In this document: piece after piece, positions 16,663 to 25,100 of the stretch | How the letters are laid out: each line of letters begins with the position of its first letter | Position numbering within the stretch: position 1 is the stretch's first letter | Assembly (NCBI GenBank): GCA_947626105.1 | Contig: CANQQY010000012.1 | Location: 1 to 43,087 of the forward strand | DNA from: an uncultured Clostridia bacterium | GTDB taxonomy: Bacteria > Bacillota > Clostridia > Christensenellales > Borkfalkiaceae | Direction of reading: 5' to 3' | DNA length: 43,087 nucleotides | Notes under the pieces: generated by a model | What the model saw: the letters and a program-made list of their open reading frames with translations, nothing else | What the model was told of the DNA's origin: nothing | The model's database searches: none | Position numbers and translations under genes: made by a program

Positions 16663-17537
16663 TGTTCGGCTACGTTCGGTACGATCTGCCTTTTCTCCTC
16701 GTCAAGGATCTCACCCTCTACCGAGCCCTCTACTGCGGGCTGTGCAAGGGGATCGGGAGATCCTGCGGGCAGCGCGCGCGGCTGGGGCTCACATACGACG
16801 TTACCTTTCTCTCCGCGCTCGTCCATAACATTGCGGGGATCGATATCAAGATCGAGAAACAGAACTGCTTCGAGCACACCATCCGCAAGCGTCCGATCGC
16901 CTGCGCCGACCCCCTCACGGAGGAGCTCGGCGCGCTCAACACCGTGCTCGTCTATTCCAAACTCACGGACGATATCGCGGATTCGGGCAGGGGCAGGATC
17001 AAGCGGCGGTGGTTCCGCAAGGGATTCAAACGTGCAAAGCAGCGCTATCCCGAAATGACGGAGATCGTCGCATGCTACATGCGCGAACAGGCGCAGACGG
17101 AGAGGGGGGAATGCTCCATGGACCGTGCGGCGGAGCCTTCCGCGATGATGATGCGCCGCCTCTCGGAGCACTTTTTGGGCGCAAAGGCGACCGAGGCGAC
17201 GGGGGAACTCTTCTACCACCTCGGCAAATGGGTCTATCTCATCGACGCATTGGACGATTACGACAAAGACCGCAAAAAGAAACGCTTTAATCCCTTCGTC
17301 GCCGCCTACGGGTGCGCGTCCCTTCAAGATCTCATGGAGAAAAAGGGGGACGAGGTGCGCTTTTTGTTCGATACCCTCTTTTATGCCCTGCGGGAACACC
17401 TCTCGCACATCGAATTTCCCTTCAACCGCGACCTCACCGACAACGTGATCCTCCGCGGGATCCCCGCGGAGACGGAGCGCGTCATGCAAGGCGTCAAAAA
17501 TACGGCGCAAGAAAAGATCAAATACGGAGTAAAATAG
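16662..17537 (+). CDS. DUF5685 family protein
   Basis: A 291-residue protein matching the Clostridial DUF5685 family from memory. The N-terminus MFGYVRYDLPFLLVKD leads into a Cys-bearing YCGLCKGIG segment (residues 24-32). Other Cys residues near 68, 81, 131 and 146 and a helix-rich acidic C-terminal part (YLIDALDDYDKD) suggest a metal- or cofactor-binding cytosolic helical protein. No function is established. It sits between trpS and the J-domain-like gene with 1-bp overlap and 4-bp spacing, indicating one operon. Confidence 0.85.
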   Translation: MFGYVRYDLPFLLVKDLTLYRALYCGLCKGIGRSCGQRARLGLTYDVTFLSALVHNIAGIDIKIEKQNCFEHTIRKRPIACADPLTEELGALNTVLVYSKLTDDIADSGRGRIKRRWFRKGFKRAKQRYPEMTEIVACYMREQAQTERGECSMDRAAEPSAMMMRRLSEHFLGAKATEATGELFYHLGKWVYLIDALDDYDKDRKKKRFNPFVAAYGCASLQDLMEKKGDEVRFLFDTLFYALREHLSHIEFPFNRDLTDNVILRGIPAETERVMQGVKNTAQEKIKYGVK

Positions 17538-17541
17538 AACT

Positions 17542-18138
17542 ATGAGCAAGGAAAATTACGAGCTTCTGGGACTGACCGAAACCGCTTCCGACGAGGAGAT
17601 CAAGGAAGCGTACGATCGTCTCAAAAAACAGTACGGCGAGGAAAAATGGCAGGACGGCGAAGCGGGTATGAACGCCGCCCGCATGCTCAATAAATTAGAC
17701 GCCGCCTATGCGGAGATCCTCGAAGAGCGGCGGGAAAAAAACCGCACGGGGGACGCTTCCGCATTCGAGGACGTGAGGGACGCCGTCCGCAGCGGGGATA
17801 TCGCCAAGGCGCAGTCCCTTCTCGACAATTTCAACGAGAGGAGCGCGGAATGGCACTATCTGCAATCGGTCGTCTATTATAGGAAAAATTGGATGAACGA
17901 GAGCAAGAAACAGCTCGAAATCGCCATGCAGATGGAGCCATCCAACCAAAAATACCGCGCCGATTACGAAAAGCTCTCTTCGCGCGCGGAGTATAAGACG
18001 CAGACGGGAGGGGCGCCCAATACGAACGTCGATCCCGCCGCGGGGCAAGACCAGATGGGCGGCAACGAATGTATCAACATGTGCAATGCCTGCTTCTGCC
18101 TGAACTGTCTTTGTAATTGCATGTACTGTTGCAGATGA
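17542..18138 (+). CDS. Degenerate J-domain/TPR protein with Cys-rich tail
   Basis: A 198-residue protein. Residues 4-62 align with a J-domain (YELLGLTETASDEEIKEAYD start), but the HPD tripeptide needed to stimulate DnaK is replaced by a GEEKWQDG segment. It should not act as a canonical co-chaperone. Residues about 80-155 form TPR-like helices (AKAQSLLDNFNERSAEWHYL). A Gly/Asn-rich linker then leads to a tail with nine cysteines in the last 23 residues, spaced as in a metal-binding or acylated tail. It is translationally coupled to the next gene by an ATGA overlap. Similar proteins occur beside DUF5685 in Clostridia, to my recollection. Confidence 0.88.
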   Translation: MSKENYELLGLTETASDEEIKEAYDRLKKQYGEEKWQDGEAGMNAARMLNKLDAAYAEILEERREKNRTGDASAFEDVRDAVRSGDIAKAQSLLDNFNERSAEWHYLQSVVYYRKNWMNESKKQLEIAMQMEPSNQKYRADYEKLSSRAEYKTQTGGAPNTNVDPAAGQDQMGGNECINMCNACFCLNCLCNCMYCCR

Positions 18139-18686
18139 AACGGGCATCGAAGGCTTTCGAGATCGCGCTCTCCGGCGTCGCCTGCGCGGTCGCGGCCGGT
18201 GCGCTGACGCTGGGCTCCTATGTCGGAGTTCTCTTGATCGCATGTATCCTTGTGGCAGAGATCGCGATCATGGCGCCCCTTTCCAAGGATCACCTGTGGG
18301 GCGCGGCGCTCTGCTACTTGGGCGCGCTGCTCCTTTCTTTTCTCTTTACGGGGTTTTACTTTATCAACCTCATTCCCTTTGCGGTCTTTTTCGGGCTCCA
18401 ACCCATTGCAAACTATCTGCAAAAGCGGTTCGCGCGGAATAAGATCGTCTTTTGGGCGGCGGAAGCGGGGAAGGCGGTATGGTTCGACCTCGCGATGTGG
18501 TTGAGCTTCCGTTTTGTCTTTGTCCCCGTATTCGGGCTGACGGAGACGTTCTGGTACCCCTTTGTGGAGAAATACTTCTTCCTCGTGCTCTTTTTGGGAG
18601 GCACGGTTTTCTTTGCGGTATACGACTATTTGATCTTCTACTGCCAGCGCGCGGTAAATTCCCTTGTGAGACGGATCCGGAGGTAA
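18135..18686 (+). CDS. Integral membrane protein, ECF-S-like
   Basis: A 183-residue protein with five to six predicted membrane helices (near residues 8-28, 32-52, 57-80, 85-100, 112-130 and 145-170) and a basic C-terminus (VRRIRR). The size and helix pattern resemble substrate-binding S components of ECF transporters and related Clostridial membrane proteins, but no vitamin-specific motif is visible. The start at ATG 18135 overlaps the J-domain stop; TTG 18117 is possible but would overlap more. It may anchor or partner the upstream Cys-rich protein; that is inference. Confidence 0.78.
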   Translation: MKRASKAFEIALSGVACAVAAGALTLGSYVGVLLIACILVAEIAIMAPLSKDHLWGAALCYLGALLLSFLFTGFYFINLIPFAVFFGLQPIANYLQKRFARNKIVFWAAEAGKAVWFDLAMWLSFRFVFVPVFGLTETFWYPFVEKYFFLVLFLGGTVFFAVYDYLIFYCQRAVNSLVRRIRR

Positions 18687-18689
18687 AGC

Positions 18690-20087
18690 ATGCAGAAAAA
18701 CGACGTCTTTGAAGGATATGCCGTATCTCTCGGCACCAACGGCGAGGGGATCGTGCGCGAGGGCGGGGTCACGGTATTCGTGCCCTATCTTCTCCCCGGG
18801 GAGAAGGCGGAGATCCGCGTTCTCAAAGTCAAGGGAAACGTCGCTTACGGGAAGGCGGAAGAGATCCTGATCCCCGCCGAGGACCGCGTCCGTCCCGTAT
18901 GTCCCGTGTTCTACCGCTGCGGCGGCTGCCTCCTTCAACACATGCGCTACCGCTCCCAGCTGCGGTTTAAGACCGATCTCGTCAAAAACGCGCTCAAAAA
19001 GATCGCGGGGCTCGACGTCAAGGTTGAAAATTGCGAGAGGAGCGAAAAAGAATACGGTTACCGCAACAAATTGCAGCTTCCCGTGGGCGTCCTGAACGGG
19101 GAAAACGCCATCGGGTTCTATGCGGAGCGCACCCACCGCATCGTCAAGACGGACGAGTGCCCCATCCATCCCGCATGGTCGAAGGATCTCATTTCCGCGC
19201 TCTACCGCTTTATGGAAAAGTGCGGGCTGGACGGCTATGACGAGGCTACCGGCAAGGGGCAGATCCGCCATATCGTCGTTCGGGAGATCAAAAACAAATT
19301 TCTCATCACGCTGGTTTCGACGGAGCGGGATCTCAAGGGGATCGACTACTTTTATTATCTCCTCGATCAGATCTTTTCCGAATATTCCTTCTTTTTGAGC
19401 GTGGACACGGGTCGGGACAACGTCGTCTTGAAGGAGCCGCCCGTGCTTCTCCGCGGGAAGGGCTCCTACGAGGCGACGGAAGAGGGCATCGTGTACGAGG
19501 CGGGCGCGTCCACCTTTTTGCAGGTCAACGACGGCGTGCGCGCGAAATTATACGAAAAAGCCGTCTCTCTCGTCTCGGAAGAGGATACCGTCGTCGATTG
19601 CTATGCGGGCGGCGGACTGCTCACCGCGATGTTTGCCAAAAAGTGCAAACAGGCGTACGGGATCGAGATCGTTCCCGAAGCAAGCGCCTGCGCCGACGGC
19701 TTAAAGAAGAAAAACGGACTTTTGGGCATGACGAATCTTTGCGGCAGGGTGGAGGATCTGCTCCCTTCCCTTTTGGAAAAGGAGAAGAACGCCGTGCTCG
19801 TATTCGACCCGCCCCGCGCGGGGATCGACCGCGGGATCATAAGGGAGGTTCTAAGACATGCCCCCCGCAAAATCGTTATGATCTCCTGCGATCCCTCGAC
19901 GCTCGCCCGCGATCTCGGGCTTTTGACGGGCGCTCTTCGCGAAATGGAGGACGGATCGCTCGTCAAGACGGAAAATGGGGATACCATGTACGGGATCTCC
20001 CTCGTGCAGCCCTTTGATATGTTCCCCCAGACGCGCCATGTCGAGACGCTTGCCGTGCTCGTGCGGCGGGGGGAAGAGGGCGCGTAA
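18690..20087 (+). CDS. rlmD: 23S rRNA (uracil-C5)-methyltransferase, RlmD/TrmA family
   Basis: A 465-residue SAM-dependent RNA methyltransferase. The TRAM domain occupies residues 1-60. The 4Fe-4S cysteines Cys71, Cys77, Cys80 (CPVFYRCGGC) and Cys157 (DECP) have the spacing of E. coli RlmD. The catalytic domain carries VDCYAGGGLLTA (SAM), FDPPRAGIDRG and the nucleophile in MISCDPSTLARDL. A GGAGG site precedes the ATG. In Bacillota a single enzyme of this family often modifies both U747 and U1939 (RlmCD); sequence alone does not separate these. Last gene of the trpS operon. Confidence 0.93.
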   Translation: MQKNDVFEGYAVSLGTNGEGIVREGGVTVFVPYLLPGEKAEIRVLKVKGNVAYGKAEEILIPAEDRVRPVCPVFYRCGGCLLQHMRYRSQLRFKTDLVKNALKKIAGLDVKVENCERSEKEYGYRNKLQLPVGVLNGENAIGFYAERTHRIVKTDECPIHPAWSKDLISALYRFMEKCGLDGYDEATGKGQIRHIVVREIKNKFLITLVSTERDLKGIDYFYYLLDQIFSEYSFFLSVDTGRDNVVLKEPPVLLRGKGSYEATEEGIVYEAGASTFLQVNDGVRAKLYEKAVSLVSEEDTVVDCYAGGGLLTAMFAKKCKQAYGIEIVPEASACADGLKKKNGLLGMTNLCGRVEDLLPSLLEKEKNAVLVFDPPRAGIDRGIIREVLRHAPRKIVMISCDPSTLARDLGLLTGALREMEDGSLVKTENGDTMYGISLVQPFDMFPQTRHVETLAVLVRRGEEGA

Positions 20088-20110
20088 AAATGCGCCGAAC
20101 GCTCATTCAT

Positions 20111-20139
20111 TTGTAAATTTGCACAAACTGTGCTTAAAA
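20111..20139 (+). promoter_or_regulatory. Possible promoter with operator-like palindrome before fprA
   Basis: TTGTAA (20111-20116), 17-bp spacer, TTAAAA (20134-20139). The spacer contains the inverted repeat GCACA-AAC-TGTGC (20121-20133), placed where a repressor would block polymerase. The -10 is weak, so this is a candidate only. Confidence 0.45.
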
Positions 20140-20162
20140 CCAAAAATCGGACGGAACTTATT

Positions 20163-21368
20163 ATGCAGAATGTCATTGAAGTCACAAAGGATCTCTACTA
20201 TCTCGGCGGGAACGACAGGCGGCTCGCCCTCTTCGAGAGCGCGTTTCCCATCCCCCGCGGTGTCAGCTACAATTCATACCTTCTCGTCGATGAGAAAACG
20301 GTACTGTTCGACACGGTGGATCTTGCCGTCTCGGAGCTGTTCTTCGAAAATCTCGAATACGCGCTCGGCGGCAGAAAGCTCGACTATCTCATCGTCCATC
20401 ACATGGAGCCCGACCATTCGGCAAGTTTTTTGAAAGTCATAGAAAAATACCCCGAGGTCATGGTGATCACCAACCAAAAGGTCGCCATGATGCTCAAAAA
20501 TTATTTCCCCTTCTCGGGGAAGAACGTCCGCCTCGTCAAGGAGGGGGATACCCTGAATGTCGGCAGCCGCAACATCACGTTCGTCCTTGCCCCCATGGTG
20601 CACTGGCCCGAGGTGATGATGAGCTTCATTCCCGAGGACGGCGTCCTCTTCTCCGCGGACGCATTCGGGACGTTCGGGGCGCTCGGCGGCAGCATCTTTG
20701 CGGACGAACTTCCCTTTGAGCGGGACTTTCTGGACGACGCGAGACGGTATTATTTCAACATTGTCGGAAAATACGGCGCACAGGTGCAGACCGCTTTGAA
20801 AAAGGCGGCAGGGCTGCCCATTTCGATGATCTGCCCCCTGCACGGTCCCGTGTGGAGAGGGGCGGAGAGCATCGGTTGGTATCTCGGAAAATACGATACA
20901 TGGAGCAAGTATTCTCCCGAAGAGCGGGGCGTCGTTCTCTTTTACGCTTCCGTCTACGGACACACGCAGAACGCCGCGGAGATCCTTGGGACGGAGATCG
21001 CAAAACGGGGCGTTCCCGTCAAACTCTACGATGTTTCCGTGACCCATGTCAGCGAACTCCTCTCCGAAGCGTTCCGATATTCGCATCTGGTGTTCGCCGC
21101 CACGACCTACAATAACGGACTGTTTATCAGCATGGAGAACCTGCTTTCCGACCTCAAAGCGCATAATTTTCAGGGGAGAAAGTACGCCCTCATGGAGAAC
21201 GGCTCGTGGTCGCCGCAGGCGGGCGCGCTCATGGAAAAGACGCTCTCCGAATGGAAGGGCATGGAGAAGATCGGCGAAACGGTGACGGTGCTCTCCTCCG
21301 TGAAAGGGGAGACGCGGTATAGGATCGAAGTTCTTGCGGCGGCAATCGCCGAGGACTATAAAAATTGA
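20163..21368 (+). CDS. Flavodiiron protein (FprA-type A flavoprotein)
   Basis: A 401-residue oxygen or nitric oxide reductase of anaerobes. The N-terminal metallo-beta-lactamase-like domain holds the di-iron ligands H80-x-E82-x-D84-H85 (HHMEPDH), a His in APMVHWPE, Asp in [10 protein letters not shown] and His in CPLHGPVWR. The C-terminal flavodoxin domain (about 260-401) starts [20 protein letters not shown], the FMN phosphate loop. ATG 20163 gives the family N-terminus [17 protein letters not shown]; the Shine-Dalgarno is weak. The rubredoxin gene 14 bp downstream supplies its electron donor, so the pair forms an oxygen/NO detoxification unit. Confidence 0.95.
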   Translation: MQNVIEVTKDLYYLGGNDRRLALFESAFPIPRGVSYNSYLLVDEKTVLFDTVDLAVSELFFENLEYALGGRKLDYLIVHHMEPDHSASFLKVIEKYPEVMVITNQKVAMMLKNYFPFSGKNVRLVKEGDTLNVGSRNITFVLAPMVHWPEVMMSFIPEDGVLFSADAFGTFGALGGSIFADELPFERDFLDDARRYYFNIVGKYGAQVQTALKKAAGLPISMICPLHGPVWRGAESIGWYLGKYDTWSKYSPEERGVVLFYASVYGHTQNAAEILGTEIAKRGVPVKLYDVSVTHVSELLSEAFRYSHLVFAATTYNNGLFISMENLLSDLKAHNFQGRKYALMENGSWSPQAGALMEKTLSEWKGMEKIGETVTVLSSVKGETRYRIEVLAAAIAEDYKN

Positions 21369-21382
21369 AGGAGGATAGAAAA

Positions 21383-21538
21383 ATGAAGTATATTTGCAAT
21401 GTTTGCGGCTACGAGTACGACGAAAGCGCGGGGGATCCCGATAACGGCATTGCGCCCGGAACCAAGTGGGAGGACGTGCCCGACGATTTTACCTGCCCGC
21501 TCTGCGGCGTCGGCAAAGAAGAATTTTCCGCGGAATAA
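21383..21538 (+). CDS. Rubredoxin
   Basis: A 51-residue one-iron electron carrier. The two iron-binding knuckles are [11 protein letters not shown] (Cys5, Cys8) and [10 protein letters not shown] (Cys38, Cys41), with the conserved [20 protein letters not shown] between. GAAGGAGG lies 8-10 nt before the ATG. Its position directly behind the flavodiiron gene indicates it passes electrons to that enzyme. A strong terminator ends the unit. Confidence 0.97.
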   Translation: MKYICNVCGYEYDESAGDPDNGIAPGTKWEDVPDDFTCPLCGVGKEEFSAE

Positions 21539-21554
21539 GGTGTAACAGACAGCC

Positions 21555-21585
21555 GCCCGAGCGATGAGCTCGGGCTTTTTTTCGT
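21555..21585 (+). terminator. Terminator after rubredoxin
   Basis: GCCCGAGC (21555-21562) pairs with GCTCGGGC (21568-21575), followed by seven T. Confidence 0.92.
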
Positions 21586-21589
21586 ACGG

Positions 21590-21786
21590 TTTTTGCAAAT
21601 TTCTTTATGTTTTAGTGCCCTGCGGGCAGCATATCAAGGTCAAAGAAATTTGCGAGGGGTTAAGTTTTTTGCGTTGTAAGAGCGGTTCGGCCGTCCCTTT
21701 TCTGTTTCACAGGACAGTAAGGCTCCCGTGGGGTGCCAAACTGAGGCGTGCAGCGGCGGGAAACCCGCCTCGCACCGTGATTTGAA
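21590..21786 (+). repeat. Structured interspersed repeat, copy C
   Basis: The outer stem has changed sequence from copies A/B: TGCAAATTTCTTT (21594-21606) pairs with AAAGAAATTTGCG (21642-21654). The constant GAGGGGTTAAG, TGTAA, TTCGGCCG and CAGGACAGTAAG follow. The hairpin is GGCTCCC-GTG-GGGTGCC (21721-21737), then AAACTGAG, a GGCGGG/CCCGCC hairpin and GTGATTTGAA. It starts right after the rubredoxin terminator. Confidence 0.82.
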
Positions 21787-21805
21787 ACTCGCCCCACCCT
21801 ACCTT

Positions 21806-21907
21806 GGGCGGCAGGTACCGCCGCAAGGCTCGTCGCAGTTGCCACTGCTCCTGTCGCGGCGCAGCTCACAGTGCACCGCACTGTTGAGCAAGAATCGCGC
21901 CGCTCCT
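21806..21907 (-). repeat. Second repeat module (M2), inverted copy
   Basis: About 100 bp that is the reverse complement of the module at 31878 and 42980. It contains the long hairpin built on GCTCAACAGTGC/GCACTGTGAGC flanked by CGGCGC/GCGCCG, and the GGCGG/CCGCC arm. Its inversion relative to copy C shows M2 moves or recombines separately. Bases 21908-22007 hold a CCCAC/GGGGGC hairpin and AT-rich DNA, with no gene. Confidence 0.8.
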
Positions 21908-22007
21908 CCCCTCCCACGGAGGGGGCAAGACCTGCCCCCGTGTCAATAACTCACTCCCGACTTCCGAAAAAATTTTCGGTCATGCGCTTTTTTTTGCGAA
22001 AAAACCC

Positions 22008-22038
22008 TTGACAATCAAAAACCGGGGGGGGGTAAAAT
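22008..22038 (+). promoter_or_regulatory. Promoter with a G9 tract in the spacer (candidate phase-variable)
   Basis: TTGACA (22008-22013) and TAAAAT (22033-22038) are 19 bp apart. The spacer ends in nine consecutive G (22024-22032). Loss of one or two G would give spacers of 18 or 17 bp. The gene served is the second giant lipoprotein at 22130. Confidence 0.7.
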
Positions 22039-22061
22039 GGGGAGTGCATAGATATTTTAAT

Positions 22062-22094
22062 AGTTCTGTTATTTTCGTGTGGAAAAACAGAACT
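22062..22094 (+). promoter_or_regulatory. 5' leader hairpin of the second giant lipoprotein
   Basis: AGTTCTGTT (22062-22070) pairs with AACAGAACT (22086-22094), giving a 9-bp stem with a 15-nt loop. It ends about 35 nt before the ATG. With no T run it is not a terminator; an mRNA-stability role is possible. Confidence 0.55.
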
Positions 22095-22129
22095 GTAAAT
22101 GGTGCAAAATTCTATAAGGAGTTCAAATC

Positions 22130-25100
22130 ATGAACAAAACAAGAAAGCGTTCTTTCACCGCACTTCTGTTTGTGCTCGCCTCTCTGTTCGTGCTCGCATT
22201 GTCGCTCGGCATTTTCAGCGCGTGCGGAAGCGCAGAGACTTTGAATGTCGGCGAAAACGCAGGCACGGAAGAGAGCGGGTCGACGTGGTACTATGGCGAC
22301 AAAGAACCCGCGGGAGATCTCGGTAGGGAAGGAGACTTTTACCTCAATACCAAGACGCTCGCGAGCTACGTCAAGGAAGGAAAAACGTGGCGCGCGGCAA
22401 TGGACGGCGAAGCGGGCAGCTGGTATTACGGCACCGCCAACCCCAACGAACAGCTCGGCTCGGAGCATGATTTCTACCTCAACACAACGACGGGCGAACT
22501 CTATCATAAGTCGGCAAGCGGTTGGGGCACGGCGATCCTTACGCTCAAGGGAACGCCGGGGCGCGACGGCGTCGTATGGTTTTCGGGGAACGGGGTTCCC
22601 GGGACTTTCGAAGACGCCCAAAAGGGAGACTTCTATCTCGATTACAGCAAGTTCGACGTGTACCAGCTCGGCACGGACGGGACTTGGAATCGCCTCGGCT
22701 CTATCAAGGGCGGCAAGGGTGATGACGCCGTGGATCCCGTACAGTTCTTCAACGGCGACGGCGCACCCGATACGGAGGAAAACAGGGAGAAACTTGCGGA
22801 CGCCAACGAAGGCGACCTGTATCTCGGCAAGTTTGACGGCTCGGACGGCAACGGCGCGGGCTCCCGCCTTTACAGAAAGGTCGGAGATGATTGGGTCGTC
22901 CTCATGGAGACCATCAAAGAAAATCAGCTCGACATTCACTCCTATGCCGATCTTGTGAGATTCAGAGACAGCGTAAAAATCAACGACTACGAGGGCAAGG
23001 AAATTCACCTCAAAACGGACATCGACTTTGACGAGGCGGAGCCCGCGAGCTTGAGACGCGCGGAGGCGCGTGCGGTAGAGAACTGGACGCCCATCGGAAC
23101 GAGCGATAAGCCTTTCAGAGGCACCTTCGACGGTGAGGGGCATAAGATCGAAAATTTCTCAACGCAGACGACGGAAAGCGCGACCGCGGTCGGCTTCTTC
23201 GGATATGTCGAAGGCGCTACGATCGAACATCTGCACTTTGTGAATGCGGAAGTGACGGCGAATGTCGCAGGCTCCGTTGGCGCAGTCGTCGTGGGACATG
23301 CGGCGGGCGGAATTACGGTCAAGGATGTCACCGTTGAGACGAGCACCGTCACGGCGGCAGACGAGAATGCCAAAGTCGGCAGCCTTGTCGGCAAAGCCGA
23401 GGGCACCGTCACGGTGGAGAATGTCACTGTCGACGCGGGCAAGACGGAAAGCCGTCCCGACGGCGGCCATGAGGATACCACCCTTGTGGGCGACGGCGGT
23501 GAAAATGTGGAGTTCACGGGCGAAAACGTCGTGGAATATCCCATCGCCGACGGATTCGTCGAAAAGCACTATAAGAACGGCGAAGAGACGACGGTTATTT
23601 GCGAGATTTTCTCCATCGAGGGTCTCAAAGCCTTCCGCGACAGCGTGAACGGCACGGGCGATTTTGCGGATAAAGCGGATAATTACACAAATAAGACTGT
23701 CAAACTCATGACGGAGATTGACCTTGATAACAAGAATTGGACGCCGATCGGAAATGCTTCCGCAAAAGCGTTCGCTGGTAATTTCGATGGCGGAAAGCAC
23801 ACGATTTCCAATCTTTACATAGACGCAGATGACAAAAAGTCCGGTTGGCCTTATGTTCAGTATCTCGGATTGTTCGGTATGATTTATAACAAATCGGCTG
23901 CGTTAACAATAAAAGATCTCACGCTTGAAAATGTGACGATTAAGCCCGATGTGGCCAACGGAGCGTATAGCCCGAATGTCGGTGCATTTATCGGAGATGG
24001 GCATGCGAATGGCCTTACTTTGAGCGGTCTCAAACTTGAAGGTGCGGTCTCTATCCGAGGCGGCAGCACGGTTGGCGGCATTGCAGGTTCTTTGGAAAGC
24101 GAGGATAGCCTTACTATTAGCAATGTAAGCGTCAATGCAAAGAATGGAGCAATCACTTCCGATGCCGGCGTTGGTGGAATTGTCTGCACGATTGGGAGCC
24201 CCACTAAATCCACCATAATGGAGAGCATTACCGTGTCGGGCGTCACGCTTGATGAAACATCTGATGGATACGGCTCCGTCGGCGGTATAGTAAGTTCGGT
24301 TCAAAAAGACTTTGCACTCAATGGCGCAACACTTGACGTTACCTTGATCCCTTATAACAGCAAATCTATAACGGCTCCCAATCCGAAGGCTCATACCTAC
24401 ATCGGCGCCGTTATCGGAAAGTGGACGGATACTTGCTCGATTACGGGTGTCAAAGGGGAAGTAACCGTAAAGGGCCCCGAGGGAAACGAAAATCCGAGAC
24501 AGCCCTTATTCTACAATGGCGGCTTGACAGGTGTCGATACGGGCGACAAATGGGATACTGCAACCATCACCGGTTGTGATGGCGTCATCGTAAATTGGTA
24601 TGGACTGTCTTATAGCCTTGCGAACAAAACTTGGACAGTCTCGAATGTGGATGAAATGATGATATTTGCTAATTTCGTCAACGGCGGACACACGTTCGAA
24701 GGCGAAACGGTCGTGCTTGCGGCAGACATCGATCTCAAAGACGTTGCAAACTGGACGCCGATCGGTAACACAAGTGCACATCCCTTCATGGGCGCCTTTA
24801 TGGGTGGTACCGTCACGGACGGGGAGATCGTTCCCGCAGTACGCAAGATCTCGAATATGACGATCGCCAAGACGGGGGACGAAGAAGGGCTTACGGAGGC
24901 TGATGACAAGAAATTCGCAGCATTCTTTGCGTTCACGCAGAATGCCGCGATCAGTAATCTGCATTTTGTGAAGGCAAACGTCACCAATTCTTACACGGAA
25001 AGCGACGGCGCGGCGGGATATTGCGCTGTCCTCGTCGGGCGGACGAACGGCGGGAAGCTCGAGATCTCCAACGTCACGATCGGCGAAAAGCCCGAGGATA

